Assembly: GCF_000381345.1 (NCBI RefSeq)
Contig: NZ_KB906416.1
Span: 5,001 to 66,738 of the forward strand
Reading direction: 5' to 3'
Length of the DNA stretch: 61,738 bases
Source of the DNA: Deinococcus apachensis DSM 19763
GTDB taxonomy: Bacteria; Deinococcota; Deinococci; Deinococcales; Deinococcaceae
Part shown: one piece after another, positions 47,173 to 58,047 of the stretch
How positions within the stretch are numbered: the stretch's first letter is position 1
How the letters are laid out: each line of letters opens with the position of its first letter
Notes under the pieces: model-generated
Databases searched by the model: none
Told to the model about the DNA's origin: nothing
What the model saw: the letters and a program-made list of their open reading frames with translations, nothing else
Program-made: the position numbers and the translations under genes

Positions 47173-48153
47173 TCAGGCGTACCGAATCCGGGGGTCGACG
47201 ACGCTCAGCAGAATGTCGGCGAGGACGTTCCCGATGATCAGCAGGATAACCGAGAGCATGGTCACACCCGCAATCAGAAACAGGTCCTGCGAGGCGATGG
47301 CATCCAGCGTCATCGGGGTAATGCCAGGATACGCGAACACCACCTCGATAAAGCCCGCACCGCTGATCACGGCGGGCAACAGGCCACCGAGCCCCGCGAT
47401 GATGGGCACCAGGGCGTTTCGCAACGTGTGCCGGTAGACCGCCGAGAACTCGGTGACGCCCTTGGACCGGGCCGTCCGCACGAAGTCGGCGTGCAGGAAC
47501 TCCAGCATCTGGCCGCGAACAACGCGCGTCAGGCCCGCCGCGTCACTGATTGCCAGCACCAGGGCGGGGATGGCGACGTGCTTGGCGATGTCCAGGAACT
47601 TGCCCAGCGGGCTGAGCGAGAGGTAATTGTCGCTGGTCATGCCGTTGATGGGGATGTCCCAGCCTGTTGCATAGCGCAGTTGCAGCAACCCGAAAATCAC
47701 CAGCAGCGCCAGGAAGAAGCTGGGAAAGCCCAGCAGAATGTACATGACGACATTAGTGACCTTATCCCCGAGCGAGTTTTGCCGGAGAGCCCCGTACACC
47801 CCCAGTGGAATGGCAATCAGGTAATACAGGATCAGGTAAGGCAGCACCAGGCACATGGAGTTGAGGATGCGCGGCCACGCCAGCGCCAGGACCGACTGCT
47901 GATAGGCGAAGGACTCACCGAAATCGCCCCGGAACATATTGGTCAGCCAGCGCCAGTACTGCACCGGCGTGGGCTGATCCAGCCCCAGGTTGCGCTGCAG
48001 CGCCGCGATGTGTTCGGGCGTGATGTTGGGATTGAGGCGGGCGGGCGTCAGAAAGTCGCCGGGAGCGAGCTGGATGATGAAAAAGATAAGGAGGCTGGAC
48101 AGCAGCAGCGTTGGAATAGCGCTCAAGAAACGCCGGAGCAGAAAGGTGAGCAA
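47173..48153 (-). CDS. Peptide ABC transporter permease (OppB/DppB type)
   Basis: A 326-aa permease with an N-terminal helix (LLTFLLRRFLSAIPTLLL), the conserved family loop 'ITPEHIAALQRNLGLDQPTPVQYWRWL', six membrane segments and the EAA motif VRTARSKGVTEFSAVYRHTLRNAL. TTG at 48153 was chosen, 8 nt after GGAGGAG, and gives a start directly at the first helix. It pairs with OppC. Confidence 0.93.
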   Translation of the reverse strand: MLTFLLRRFLSAIPTLLLSSLLIFFIIQLAPGDFLTPARLNPNITPEHIAALQRNLGLDQPTPVQYWRWLTNMFRGDFGESFAYQQSVLALAWPRILNSMCLVLPYLILYYLIAIPLGVYGALRQNSLGDKVTNVVMYILLGFPSFFLALLVIFGLLQLRYATGWDIPINGMTSDNYLSLSPLGKFLDIAKHVAIPALVLAISDAAGLTRVVRGQMLEFLHADFVRTARSKGVTEFSAVYRHTLRNALVPIIAGLGGLLPAVISGAGFIEVVFAYPGITPMTLDAIASQDLFLIAGVTMLSVILLIIGNVLADILLSVVDPRIRYA

Positions 48154-48248
48154 GGCGGGTCTCCTCCCGGGGGCCAAGCAGCCGGGGCAGCCTCGTAGAG
48201 AAGCCGCCCCGAAAGAGAGCTGATATGCAGCTCCTGCCAGTTGGACGC

Positions 48249-50018
48249 TTACTTAATGTAGGTCGTCACGTGGGCGTAGGGACGCGAGCCGTTGTAGGCG
48301 TCCCACAGGTCACGGTCGTACTCACCGCCCAGACGGCTGTTGTAGGTGACGTGGTAGTTGGTGCCGACCAGGTAGATGAAGCCCTGGTTCAGCGCCTCGG
48401 CCTTGGACAGTTGCTCGCCGATCTTGCGGCGGGCATCGTCGTCCAGCGTCTGGTCACCCTGGAAGTACAGCTTGGTCATCAGGCTTTCCTGCGGGGTGAG
48501 GCACTTGCCGTTATCCGGCACGTTGAAGGCGTGCAGGTTGCCGCCGCAGGGCACCACATTGCTGCCGTAGGGCCAGATGTTGTCGCCGCCCGACAGGCCC
48601 AGCAGGATCGCGTCGAAGGGCCGGTTGGCACCCTTGGAGTTGAGCTGGTCGACAATGTTGTTGAAGTCGATGGGGGTGAAGTTGATCTTCACGCCGACCT
48701 TCTTGGCCTCGTCGGCGAAGATGCGGCCGAGCTGCTCGCGCACGGTGTTGCCCGCATTGGTGGACATGTTGAACTCCAGCACCTTGCCGGTCTTGTCCAC
48801 CAGGTAGCCCTGGGCGTTCTTCTTGGTGAAGCCCATCTGAGCCAGCAGCTTGGAGGCCTGCGCCAGATTGTACGGGTACTTCGGCGTGCTGGCGTACTGG
48901 TAGTTCTTGAACACCGGGTACACGCCGGTGTAGACCTCGCTGCCCAGGCCGCCCAGCGCGAGCTGAATCATGCCCTGACGGTTGGCGATGTGGCTCATGG
49001 CCTGGCGGAAGCGCACGTCGCGGAAGATCTTCTGCTTGAAGGGATCGCCTGCCTTGTTCCAGTTGAAGACGATCCACTGGCTGGTCGAGTTGGGGCTGAC
49101 GTTGGGCACCAGGGTAGCCTTGAGGTTGCCGCTGTCGATGGCGCGCTTGATCTGCGCGAGGTCGTCCGCCTTGCTGGCACCAAAAATGTCGATCTGCCCC
49201 GCGAGGTAGGCGGCCAGGCCCGCGTTGAGGTCCTTGAGCAGCCGGATGCTCATGGTGTCGAGGTACGGCAGAGGCTTGCCAGCGGCGTCCTTGTTCCACT
49301 CGCCGAAGTAGGGGTTCTTCTTCAGCACCGCGCGCTGCCCGGCCTGATAACTGCTCAGGACCCAGGGACCGGGGGACACGATGGCGCTAGGGTTGGTGCT
49401 GATACCCCACATGGCCTTGATGCCCTCGGCGCCCTTGCTCTTGTACACCGGGCCGAAGACATGGTCGGGCCACGGCGCGAACGACATGCGGCTGTAAGCG
49501 CTGGCGCTCACCTGCGGGAAGTCAAATTGCAGGGTGTTGTTGTCAATCTTCTTCAGCGTGATCGGCTTGCCGTTGATGAAGAAGTTGTCGTAGGAGTTGC
49601 TTCCGACCTTGTCGTCGGTGTGGATCTTGAAGGTCGTCACGAAGTCATCGGCGGTGATGGGCTGACCGTCGCTGAACTTCATGCCCTGACGCAGCTTGAT
49701 GACAAAGCGCTTGCCGCCGTTGCTCACCGTCGGCATGGCGTCGGCCATGTGCGGGATGAACTTGTCGGTGGTGGGGTCCTGGGCAAAGAGGCCAGCCAGA
49801 CCCGCACCATCGAGGCCCATTAGAGTGGGCAGGCTGTCCGCCTCGGAGCTGGTGAAGGGGTTGAGCGTCTTGTAGTCGCTCAGCGAGTAGATGCGGACCT
49901 CACCGCCGGTCTTGGCCTGCGAGGGGTTCGCAGCCATCCACTTGGCGGGCAGGACAAAGGGGGCGGCGGTGGCAGAACCAACCGTCAGGGCGAGCGCGAC
50001 GAACAGGGCTTTTCTCAT
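48249..50018 (-). CDS. Peptide ABC transporter substrate-binding protein (family 5)
   Basis: A 589-aa SBP_bac_5 protein that delivers peptides to the permease pair. It has an 18-22-residue Sec signal (MRKALFVALALTVGSATAA) and no lipobox Cys. Patterns: NPFTSSEADSLPTL, FSDGQPITADDFV, IDIFGASKADDLAQI, WIVFNWN and FRQAMSHIANRQGM. The start ATG 50018 has AGGAGG 6 nt upstream. It is the first gene of the five-gene importer, the usual order for high expression of the binding protein. A strong promoter stands 118 bp upstream. Confidence 0.93.
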   Translation of the reverse strand: MRKALFVALALTVGSATAAPFVLPAKWMAANPSQAKTGGEVRIYSLSDYKTLNPFTSSEADSLPTLMGLDGAGLAGLFAQDPTTDKFIPHMADAMPTVSNGGKRFVIKLRQGMKFSDGQPITADDFVTTFKIHTDDKVGSNSYDNFFINGKPITLKKIDNNTLQFDFPQVSASAYSRMSFAPWPDHVFGPVYKSKGAEGIKAMWGISTNPSAIVSPGPWVLSSYQAGQRAVLKKNPYFGEWNKDAAGKPLPYLDTMSIRLLKDLNAGLAAYLAGQIDIFGASKADDLAQIKRAIDSGNLKATLVPNVSPNSTSQWIVFNWNKAGDPFKQKIFRDVRFRQAMSHIANRQGMIQLALGGLGSEVYTGVYPVFKNYQYASTPKYPYNLAQASKLLAQMGFTKKNAQGYLVDKTGKVLEFNMSTNAGNTVREQLGRIFADEAKKVGVKINFTPIDFNNIVDQLNSKGANRPFDAILLGLSGGDNIWPYGSNVVPCGGNLHAFNVPDNGKCLTPQESLMTKLYFQGDQTLDDDARRKIGEQLSKAEALNQGFIYLVGTNYHVTYNSRLGGEYDRDLWDAYNGSRPYAHVTTYIK

Positions 50019-50135
50019 GGGGTGCCTCCTGAACTGAAGGGCGGAGTGCCGACAGGAACGACCTACGATCATCCGGGCTCCCGGCGGGTGCCAGGAGTCA
50101 GCCATACACAACGTTTTTAGGGTTCCAGCGCCGAC

Positions 50136-50164
50136 ACTATATGGATAGGCTTAGATCAGGTCAA
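50136..50164 (-). promoter_or_regulatory. Sigma-70-type promoter of the peptide-transport operon
   Basis: Minus strand: TTGACC (plus 50164-50159), 17-bp spacer, TATAGT (plus 50141-50136). Near-consensus spacing and sequence, 118 bp before the substrate-binding protein start. Confidence 0.75.
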
Positions 50165-50410
50165 GAGTGCAGCAGACGATCCGCATGGATAATCACACAT
50201 CCCTCACACTTCATAGGGCACAATAGTTCGGCCTGCTCGGAGCCCAAAACCTCGCCAAAGCGCGGCCTGGACGGCTTCTTCATACATTCCTGGCTGGAAG
50301 GGACAGCCCCGCCGCCGAAAAAACCGTCTATATCGGCACGACCATCCTGTAAAACCATGCATTGTCGGGCAAATGCCCCAGGTGGACGGTTACTCTCAAC
50401 TTCAACAAAA
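50165..50410. other. Gene-poor gap, no supported gene
   Basis: Between the peptide operon promoter and the secG terminator. ORFs of about 60 codons here lack SD or leaderless boxes and family similarity. I see nothing else in it. Confidence 0.6.
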
Positions 50411-50444
50411 CGAGCGCCGCCGTCTCCTATCCAGAGACGGCGGC
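50411..50444 (-). terminator. Strong rho-independent terminator of secG
   Basis: Stem GCCGCCGTCTC (50416-50426) with GAGACGGCGGC (50434-50444), then a U-rich tail on the minus strand (CTCGTTTTGTT). Confidence 0.9.
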
Positions 50445-50461
50445 ACCACGAACAGAAGGGC

Positions 50462-50686
50462 TTAACGAGAGATGAAGCTGATCAGCAGCGCGAGCAGCAT
50501 GAAGAATCCGCCCAACACGCTGGTGACACGGATCAGGCCGCCCTCCACGCCGCGCCCACCCAGCAGCGAGCCGCCAGACGCCATGCTGGCCGAGAGCCCG
50601 GCCTGCTTGGGCACCTGCAGCAGCACGAAGAACACGAGCCCCACGCAGACCAGGGCGAACAGGATGATGAACAGCGTCAGAATCAT
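50462..50686 (-). CDS. secG: Preprotein translocase subunit SecG
   Basis: A 74-aa protein with two transmembrane helices (TLFIILFALVCVGLVFFVLL and LGGFFMLLALLISFIS) and the cytoplasmic loop 'QVPKQAGLSASMASGGSLLGGRG', the SecG hallmark (GLSxxxxxGS..G). It assists SecYEG and SecA in export. It ends in a strong terminator. tRNA-Leu lies just upstream, as in many bacteria where secG is next to a tRNA-Leu. Confidence 0.93.
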   Translation of the reverse strand: MILTLFIILFALVCVGLVFFVLLQVPKQAGLSASMASGGSLLGGRGVEGGLIRVTSVLGGFFMLLALLISFISR

Positions 50687-50702
50687 GGGTGACCTCTTGA
50701 GT

Positions 50703-50785
<83 letters not shown>

Positions 50786-50839
50786 ACATTTGCCCGGATT
50801 ACGGGCCAGGCGGATGCTAGCGCGCCCGGGGTCCGGGGG

Positions 50840-52092
<1,253 letters not shown>

Positions 52093-52093
<1 letters not shown>

Positions 52094-52998
52094 CAGGCCT
52101 GCCCCCGGGCGGCGGCCCGCTGCCAGTAGCGCACCAGGCCCTGAACGCTCATCCAAGGGGGGCAGGCGAAATTGAAGCGGTCGGGGAGATCAGGACCCTC
52201 CCGCTCCAGGTCGTCCATCAGCGCCCCGGTGAAGTTCTCCGTGATCGCCTCCAGCCCCTCCCCGGCTTCCAGACCCTCGCGGACGCGGGCAGCGTCCTCC
52301 TCCATCGTGTCGAGCAGGCGGTCCCAGTGGGCGGCCTCCTGCGGATAGGCGCCGAAGTGCGCGAGGCGGAGGGTGCGCGCCTCTGCCGTGCGGAGGATGG
52401 CAATGCTCTCCCGCCAGGCGGTGAGGTTGATGTCGGGCGGCGGGGTGGGCGCGCGGGGGGTCTGGCGTATGTCGAGGCGAACGCCACCCACGTCCCCCAC
52501 GCAGAGATCGTCGCCGACGAGGTAGGCGAGGTGGTGGACGGCGTGCCCGGGCGTGTAGAGCGGCAGCACCTCCATCCGGCCCAGGCGCAACGTCTCACCG
52601 CCCGAGAGCACCTTCAGCCGGTCCACGTCGATGGGCCGCATCTCGCCCCACAGCCTCCCCATCTGATCGCCGTAGATCTGCCCGGCGCTCGCCAGCAGCC
52701 GCTCGGGGCGCACGAGGTGCGCGGCGCCGCGCTCGTGGACATAGGCCCGTGCCCGGGGCACCCGCTCCAGGATGGTCCCCGCCGCCCCCGCGTGGTCGAG
52801 GTGGATATGCGTGAGGAGGAGATGCCGCACATCGGTGAGGGAGGCGCCCAGGTCGCCCAGCCCCGCCTCCAGCGCGCCCAGGGTGCTGCCCGGTCCCACG
52901 TCCACGAGGGCGAGGCCGTCACCCGTGTCGAGGACGTAGGCGGCGATCACGCCGGGCACGTCCTGAAAGTGGAGGTCGACGAGTTCGGGGCTGTTCAC
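52093..52998 (-). CDS. MBL-fold metallo-hydrolase
   Basis: A 301-aa metallo-beta-lactamase-fold hydrolase with the zinc motif HxHxDH in LLLTHIHLDHAGAAG, and further metal ligands in YTPGHAVHHL and the late His of LRLAHFG. Single-domain member of unknown substrate; glyoxalase II-like or nucleotide hydrolase activities are typical. GTG at 52998 overlaps the TGA of the upstream 57-aa gene, and its stop overlaps purD. Confidence 0.9.
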
Positions 52999-53168
52999 GC
53001 GTTTCCCGTCAGGCGGGCACCCGCGAGCAGGGCCGCCGCAACGTACTGCACCACCGCGAGCGCCCGGAGGGTCCCCACATTCGGCACCGACCGCAGCGGC
53101 CCCACGGAGAGCGCCAGGATCAGGGTCGCGCTGAGTACGATGAATGCCACCACCAGCCAGAGAGCCAT
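52995..53168 (-). CDS. 57-aa membrane protein, first gene of the purD unit
   Basis: A small protein, MALWLVVAFIVLSATLILAL.., with two hydrophobic helices (residues 2-21 and about 38-52) joined by a short Arg-containing loop. TAAACT (plus strand 53175-53180) is 6 nt before ATG. Its stop overlaps the GTG of the hydrolase gene (GTGA). This triple overlap (57-aa protein, hydrolase, purD) supports it as real despite its length. Family unknown. Confidence 0.7.
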   Translation of the reverse strand: MALWLVVAFIVLSATLILALSVGPLRSVPNVGTLRALAVVQYVAAALLAGARLTGNA

Positions 53169-53279
53169 GCGGGGAGTTTACCAGGGGTCAGCTGCCCGTC
53201 AGGACGTGTGAGGTTCCTGACAGAGAACGGCATCTAGGCTCCGGGGGCCTCTGTTTAATCCTGCCTTAAGGAGCATGAC

Positions 53280-54053
53280 ATGAACCGGACCCCCCTTTCC
53301 CTGCTTTCCCTCACTGCGGCCGCCCTGCTGCTGACCTCCCCGGCTGAAGCCCGCACCCTGGCCGAGATCAAAGCCAGCGGCGTGCTCCGCGTGGCGACCT
53401 CGGGCGACGTGCCCCCCTTCACGATGCTCGATGGCGAGCGCTACCGCGGCTACGAACCCGAGCTGCTCGAAGCGGTCGCCTCCAGCCTGGGGCTGAAGGT
53501 GAGCTACCAGGCCGCCACCCCCGACCAGTTCGTCCGCCTGCTTCGGGAGGACCGGGTAGACCTCGTCTTCGGCGCCCAGGGCATCACCAGCACGCGCGAG
53601 AACAAGGTGGACTTCACCGTGCCCGTCGCCTGCGCGGGCGTGTCGGTGGTCTCTTTTGACCCGAAGCTGCAAAAGCACACCGATCTGGTGGGCAAGACCA
53701 TCGCCGTGGGGGCGGGGTCCATCATGCACTCCTTCGTGCAGAAGCTCCCCTTCGAGAAGAAGGTGAACGTCTACCCCACCAGCAACGACGTGATGTACGC
53801 CGTGATCTCGAAGGCCGTGGACGCCACCTTCGCCTACACGATCATGCAGCCCAGCGTGAAGAAGATGTTTCCCAAGGCCAACATCTCCTTTGGGCCGGAG
53901 CTGTGGAGCGTGCCCATCGGCATGATGCTCCACGAGGACAACGTGACCACCCGCACGGCACTCAACGAGGCGATCACCCGCTACATGGGGACGACGAGCT
54001 ACGCCTTCCTGACCCAGAAGTACTTCCGCAAGGACGTGCGCTGCAAGAGCTGA
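53280..54053 (+). CDS. Amino acid ABC transporter substrate-binding protein (family 3), orphan
   Basis: A 257-aa SBP_bac_3 protein with a Sec signal (MNRTPLSLLSLTAAALLLTSPAEA) and the family patterns GVLRVATSGDVPPFTMLDG, YRGYEPELLEAVA, DLVFGAQGITSTRENKVDFT and VGKTIAVGAGSIMHSF. It captures a polar or charged amino acid. No permease or ATPase is next to it, so it works with a transporter elsewhere or as a free sensor domain. AAGGAG stands upstream of ATG. Confidence 0.9.
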   Translation: MNRTPLSLLSLTAAALLLTSPAEARTLAEIKASGVLRVATSGDVPPFTMLDGERYRGYEPELLEAVASSLGLKVSYQAATPDQFVRLLREDRVDLVFGAQGITSTRENKVDFTVPVACAGVSVVSFDPKLQKHTDLVGKTIAVGAGSIMHSFVQKLPFEKKVNVYPTSNDVMYAVISKAVDATFAYTIMQPSVKKMFPKANISFGPELWSVPIGMMLHEDNVTTRTALNEAITRYMGTTSYAFLTQKYFRKDVRCKS

Positions 54054-54082
54054 GGGGACGCTGAGGCAAGGGCCGACGCTAT

Positions 54083-54457
54083 CTACAGCTCGGCCCTTCC
54101 CCTTTTGACGGGCGGCTCCTCCCGTGACCCGCTGCTCAGCCGCACGAGGGTGTCCCAACTGTCGGGCTGCACCGGGTCGTCCAGTGCCGCCTTATTGCGG
54201 CCCGTGAAGCCGCATTTGCGGCAGCGGTGCAGGATCACCCAGCCCTTCTTGCCGCTCTGCTCGACGCCGACGGGCACCATCACACCGTGGCAGTCGCTGG
54301 CGCGGTCACCGGGCTGGATGTCCACATGCAGCGAATGCAGGCAGACCGGGCAGTGGTTGCGGACCGAGCCGTTCCCGAGGGGCCGCACCTCGGCGCCGCA
54401 GTTCGCGCAGGTGAAGCCGTTGTTCGTGCCCTGCACGGTGAAACGGCGGGCCGTCAC
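54083..54457 (-). CDS. RNHCP domain zinc-ribbon protein
   Basis: A 124-aa protein with two Cys pairs: FTCANCGAEV, VRNHCPVCLHSLH (the RNHCP motif giving the family its name), and later RCRKCGF. Four or more Cys probably bind zinc. A nucleic-acid role is suspected for the family but unproven. The GTG start overlaps the stop of the upstream membrane-protein gene. Confidence 0.85.
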   Translation of the reverse strand: MTARRFTVQGTNNGFTCANCGAEVRPLGNGSVRNHCPVCLHSLHVDIQPGDRASDCHGVMVPVGVEQSGKKGWVILHRCRKCGFTGRNKAALDDPVQPDSWDTLVRLSSGSREEPPVKRGRAEL

Positions 54458-54882
54458 GCTCGCCTCCGCCCCGCCCAGCGCGAGTCGAGAAAGGCCCTGA
54501 TCGCCGGGACCGCGATCAGGCAGGTGCCCAGCAGCAGGAAGGCCACGCCCGCCAGGCTGATGATCCAGCCCTGCCAGTTGCTGACACCCGCCAGCATCCC
54601 TGCCACGAAGACGAGCAGCCCGCCGACCATGCCGAACGTGACCGTCAACCGCCACGCCCACACGCTGCCGCGCCAGACCTGCGTGAGCAGCACGGCGGTG
54701 GCGGCGGCGTACAGCACGTTCCGCGCGAGGTTGTCCGCGTTTCCCTGGATCAGGTGCCCGAAAAAGGGCGTGGTCGCCAGCATGAAGAGGCCCGCCAGCA
54801 CGGCCAGCGTGGGGACGCGACCCGACTCGGCGAGGGCGGGGTCGAAGGGGGACGGGTCGGGGCCGCGCCGGGGGGTACTCAC
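54454..54882 (-). CDS. 142-aa four-helix membrane protein
   Basis: Four hydrophobic segments ([52 protein letters not shown] and [20 protein letters not shown]) after a Pro-rich N-terminal stretch. GTG start at 54882. It overlaps the RNHCP gene by 4 bp, so they are coexpressed. I do not recognise a family. Confidence 0.7.
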   Translation of the reverse strand: MSTPRRGPDPSPFDPALAESGRVPTLAVLAGLFMLATTPFFGHLIQGNADNLARNVLYAAATAVLLTQVWRGSVWAWRLTVTFGMVGGLLVFVAGMLAGVSNWQGWIISLAGVAFLLLGTCLIAVPAIRAFLDSRWAGRRRA

Positions 54883-54926
54883 GCCCCCATTCCAGCACAG
54901 GTCCGGGGGGAAGACGGGGGCGGGGG

Positions 54927-56483
54927 TTACGGCTGCGGGTCCGGCCCCGCGGGCAGCCACCACGGTGCGTGGATCGTCCCCGCCCGCGCCCACTCGAAGG
55001 CGAACATGCGCTCGTACTCTGCGATGGCGCCGTGGTCGCTTGTCGCCAGGGTGTACTCGGCCAGGCCCAGGCGCCCGAAGGAGGAGTGGTGGAGGTTCTG
55101 GCTGCCCACCGTGAGCATCTGCCCGTCGACCAGCGCGGCCTTGGTGTGCAGCCCGCCCGACGTGCCGTACCAGCGCGCCTGCACGTGATCCGCCAGCCCC
55201 AGCGGCGCGAGTTCGGCCCGGAGCCCCCGTAGCAGCGCCAGCGTCTCCGCCTGGAGCAGGGGATCGTAGTCGAGCAGCAGCCGCAGCGTGACGCCCCGCT
55301 CGCGGATGGCGGAGGCGGCGGCCCGCCAGACTGGAAGCTGCCACTGGGGGGGACAGCCCCCCTCCTCCTCCAGCAGCCCCGCGCAGCCGAGGGTGCCGCT
55401 GACCTGCGACTGCATCACGTCGATGCTCCTCTGAGCGGCGCCGAAAAGGGCGGTCACGGCGTCGTCCGCATCCATATAGCCGTTGCGGCGGTAGAGGGGG
55501 TAGACGCGGGCCTCGCCGACGGCGGGGGCGGGGGCACTCCAGCCCAGCGGCAGGGGCAGGGTGGGCGAGGTGAAGGCGCACTCGCGGCGCAGCGTCTCCG
55601 GCGTCGGCTCGCTCCGGCAGGTCAGGCGGCGACTCAGGTCCCAGGTGTCCCGGAAGGCGGCGGTGGCGTGCCGCGCGATGGGACCGCGCACCCACATCCC
55701 CAGGTCGGTGAGGTCCAGGCCGTGCCCGCCCGGGGCGTCGGCGGGCAGGTGGAAGAAGCTGATGTTGAAGCCACCGGCCAGCACCCGTTCATTGTCCTGC
55801 ACGACGAGCTTGACGTGGCTGTGGGGCAGCGCGTAGGCGTAGTTGGCAAGTTCCAGCCGCCAGCCCGGCACCGTGTCCCCCGTCAGCGGAACGCCCGCCG
55901 CAAGCAGGTGCCGGGCCGCGGAGTACGCGCTCGCGGTGGGGTCGAGCAGGTCGCCCAGCCGGATCGAGTTGCCCAGCATGATCCGCACGGTAAGGCCCCC
56001 CGGGTGACGCCCCGGGTGCTCGGCCACGTCCCGGCGCAGCGCCGCGATGGCCCGCGCGACCTCCGCCCCGGGGGCGTCCGGGCCGTCGTCCCAGATCATG
56101 TTGGCGATCAGGAGGTCGTGCCGGGTCTCCCGCAGAGCCGCCTCCAGTTCGTCGAAGCCGCCGTGGGGGGTGCGGGGCTGCGCGCTGTATGCCGGGTCCG
56201 CCTGGGGGAAGTGCAGCAGGCCCTCCACCCGGTTGCCGCAGCTCAGGGCGGCGCCCTCCCCCACCGTGCGGCCATACAACAGGCGGTCGAGGGGCGCCTC
56301 GGGGACCGGACAGGCGTTCAGGCCCAGGCCATCGAGCGCGCCCCGGTCGGCGGGCGGCAGGCGGAAGCCCAGTTCGAAACCCGCCGGGAAGACCGCTGCC
56401 CCGGCCTCCGACAACAGCCCGGTGGTCAGGGCCAGCAGGGCGAGCGCCCAGGCGAGCGGGCGGGGAGCATGGGGGGCGGGCAT
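54927..56483 (-). CDS. Exported phospholipase D-like protein
   Basis: A 518-aa protein with a signal peptide ([20 protein letters not shown]) and two HKD motifs: SHVKLVVQD (His223, Lys225, Asp230) with GGFN after it, and LHTKAALVD (His446, Lys448, Asp453) with SQN after it. This is a bipartite PLD active site. Substrates range from phospholipids to DNA; the export signal favours a lipid or extracellular target. TATCCT is 8 nt before ATG. Confidence 0.9.
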   Translation of the reverse strand: MPAPHAPRPLAWALALLALTTGLLSEAGAAVFPAGFELGFRLPPADRGALDGLGLNACPVPEAPLDRLLYGRTVGEGAALSCGNRVEGLLHFPQADPAYSAQPRTPHGGFDELEAALRETRHDLLIANMIWDDGPDAPGAEVARAIAALRRDVAEHPGRHPGGLTVRIMLGNSIRLGDLLDPTASAYSAARHLLAAGVPLTGDTVPGWRLELANYAYALPHSHVKLVVQDNERVLAGGFNISFFHLPADAPGGHGLDLTDLGMWVRGPIARHATAAFRDTWDLSRRLTCRSEPTPETLRRECAFTSPTLPLPLGWSAPAPAVGEARVYPLYRRNGYMDADDAVTALFGAAQRSIDVMQSQVSGTLGCAGLLEEEGGCPPQWQLPVWRAAASAIRERGVTLRLLLDYDPLLQAETLALLRGLRAELAPLGLADHVQARWYGTSGGLHTKAALVDGQMLTVGSQNLHHSSFGRLGLAEYTLATSDHGAIAEYERMFAFEWARAGTIHAPWWLPAGPDPQP

Positions 56484-56525
56484 TGCCCCGCAGGATAGGG
56501 TGCCCCGGGGCTGCTAGCCTGCGGC

Positions 56526-57161
56526 ATGCGGCTCCTGAGCGTGAATGTCGGCCAGCCCACCGCGGTGCGGATCGGGAACAACACGGTCGTCACGGGCATT
56601 TGCAAGCAGCCCGTGACGGGCCGGGTGCGGGTGACGGAGGAGGGCCTGGACGGCGACCGGGTGATGAACCGCAAGCACCACGGCGGCCCCGACCAGGCCG
56701 TCTACCTCTACACCCGTGAGGACTACGACCACTGGGAGGGGGCGCTGGGCAAGGCGCTGACGCCGGGCACCCTTGGCGAGAACCTGCTGGTCGCCGGGCT
56801 GGAGTCGGCGAACGTGCCCATCGGCGAGCGGTTCCGGGTCGGTGACGTGCTGCTGGAGGTCACCGCCTGCCGCATCCCCTGCGCCACCCTGGGCGCGCGG
56901 ATGGGAGACCCGGGCTTCGTGAAGCACTTCGCGGCAGCCCGCCGTCCCGGCCTCTACACCCGCGTGCTGGCGGGCGGCGAGATTGGCTCAGAAGATGCAG
57001 TGACCCGTGAACCCGGCCCGGCAGGAGCCCCCACCGTCGGCGAGGTCTTCGACCTCTGGTTCAGCGACGCGCCCCCCCGCGAGACGCTGGAACGCTACCT
57101 GACCTACCCGCTCGGCATCCGGCTGCGGCGGGCGGTGGAGGAGTTGCTGGATGGGCGCTAG
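56526..57161 (+). CDS. MOSC domain-containing protein
   Basis: A 211-aa MOSC protein (YiiM-like) that handles molybdenum-cofactor-derived sulphur or reduces N-hydroxylated compounds. Signature parts: [39 protein letters not shown], and the cofactor Cys in [15 protein letters not shown] (56515-56520) is 5 nt before ATG. Its stop overlaps the next gene's stop on the other strand (CTAG). Confidence 0.9.
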   Translation: MRLLSVNVGQPTAVRIGNNTVVTGICKQPVTGRVRVTEEGLDGDRVMNRKHHGGPDQAVYLYTREDYDHWEGALGKALTPGTLGENLLVAGLESANVPIGERFRVGDVLLEVTACRIPCATLGARMGDPGFVKHFAAARRPGLYTRVLAGGEIGSEDAVTREPGPAGAPTVGEVFDLWFSDAPPRETLERYLTYPLGIRLRRAVEELLDGR

Positions 57162-57781
57162 ACCCCGGTCCGCTGCGCCCGGGCCAGCCCCTCCTGGTAG
57201 ATCGGCACCGCCCCCTCGCCCAGAAGGCCCCGGATGGTGTCCTGCAATTCCTCCCGGTTCTCCTGCGCCGTTCCCGAGCGGAAGACGTACTGCCGGTCCA
57301 GCCACATGTATTCCCGCAGGATTCTCTCTTTCTCTCCGGCGGGCGCCCGCTCGTAATACCCGAAGCCGCGCAGGTACCTGGTAAAGGCGTCCAGGTAAAT
57401 CTTCCTCGCCAGGTCACGGGGCAGGGCGTCCAGAGCGACATTCACGAAATTGACAAGGGGCAGATTCCCACCCGGGTCCCAGTGCATGGACATGGGAACC
57501 AGGAAGGGAAGGATTTCAATGATTTCCCCGCTGTCCAGTTCGGCGAACCACTCCGCGTGAAGATTTTTGTAGTAGCAGTTCTTGATTTGCAGCTTCAATT
57601 CCTGCACCACATCTACCTCCGAAAGTCGGTAGGCAATCGCCTCGTCCCGGTAGCGGTAGAACGCGGATAAAATTGCGCCGCATTGTTCAGGCTCGACGCC
57701 AATCTCCCCGAGTTCACGCTCAAGTTGACTCCAGGAGTCGTGCAGCCTTTCTATCTCTGGGCTTTCGCCACGTCGGTCCAT
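57158..57781 (-). CDS. Hypothetical 207-aa protein
   Basis: A soluble helical protein with several aromatic-acidic segments ([46 protein letters not shown]) and no membrane or catalytic motifs I recognise. TATCCT at plus strand 57791-57796 is 9 nt before ATG 57781, which I prefer over a GTG at 57790. It meets MOSC tail to tail with a shared CTAG. Its GC is lower at the third base than its neighbours. Confidence 0.6.
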   Translation of the reverse strand: MDRRGESPEIERLHDSWSQLERELGEIGVEPEQCGAILSAFYRYRDEAIAYRLSEVDVVQELKLQIKNCYYKNLHAEWFAELDSGEIIEILPFLVPMSMHWDPGGNLPLVNFVNVALDALPRDLARKIYLDAFTRYLRGFGYYERAPAGEKERILREYMWLDRQYVFRSGTAQENREELQDTIRGLLGEGAVPIYQEGLARAQRTGV

Positions 57782-57860
57782 TACTCGCACAGGATACCGT
57801 TCTCCAATTTAATGCGGCCCCCGAAAACCCCGTGAAGGGGCACGGGAAGACGGGGCAGGA

Positions 57861-57904
57861 GACGCAGGCCGCGGGCGAAGCGTGGGGCCTCGCGCCTGCG
57901 TGTC
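57861..57904. repeat. Imperfect inverted repeat in the gap before msrA
   Basis: GACGCAGGC (57861-57869) pairs with GCCTGCGTGTC (57894-57904). It lies in the gene-free stretch 57791-58047. Either a hairpin or a residual repeat; no gene is seen. Confidence 0.4.
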
Positions 57905-58047
57905 CCCTCTCCCCGGCGCGGCGCGCCAACCCTCTCTCGCAAGGGGCGAGGGTGAGCCTGTCCTCGGAGCTGCTCGCGTTTGCCCCCGCTCCTCAGGACC
58001 CGGGGAGGAGAGCCTCAACCCGCGCTCCTCCCCGGATTGGCCCCCGC

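Noticed and set aside
48225..49823. 532-codon plus-strand ORF over the peptide-binding protein gene
   Set aside because: Antisense to a typical SBP_bac_5 protein; Val/Leu/His-rich shadow with no motif.
50161..50358. 65-codon minus-strand ORF and overlapping plus-strand ORF in the 50165-50410 gap
   Set aside because: No ribosome site or -10 box, no family pattern, and one end overlaps the promoter of the peptide operon.
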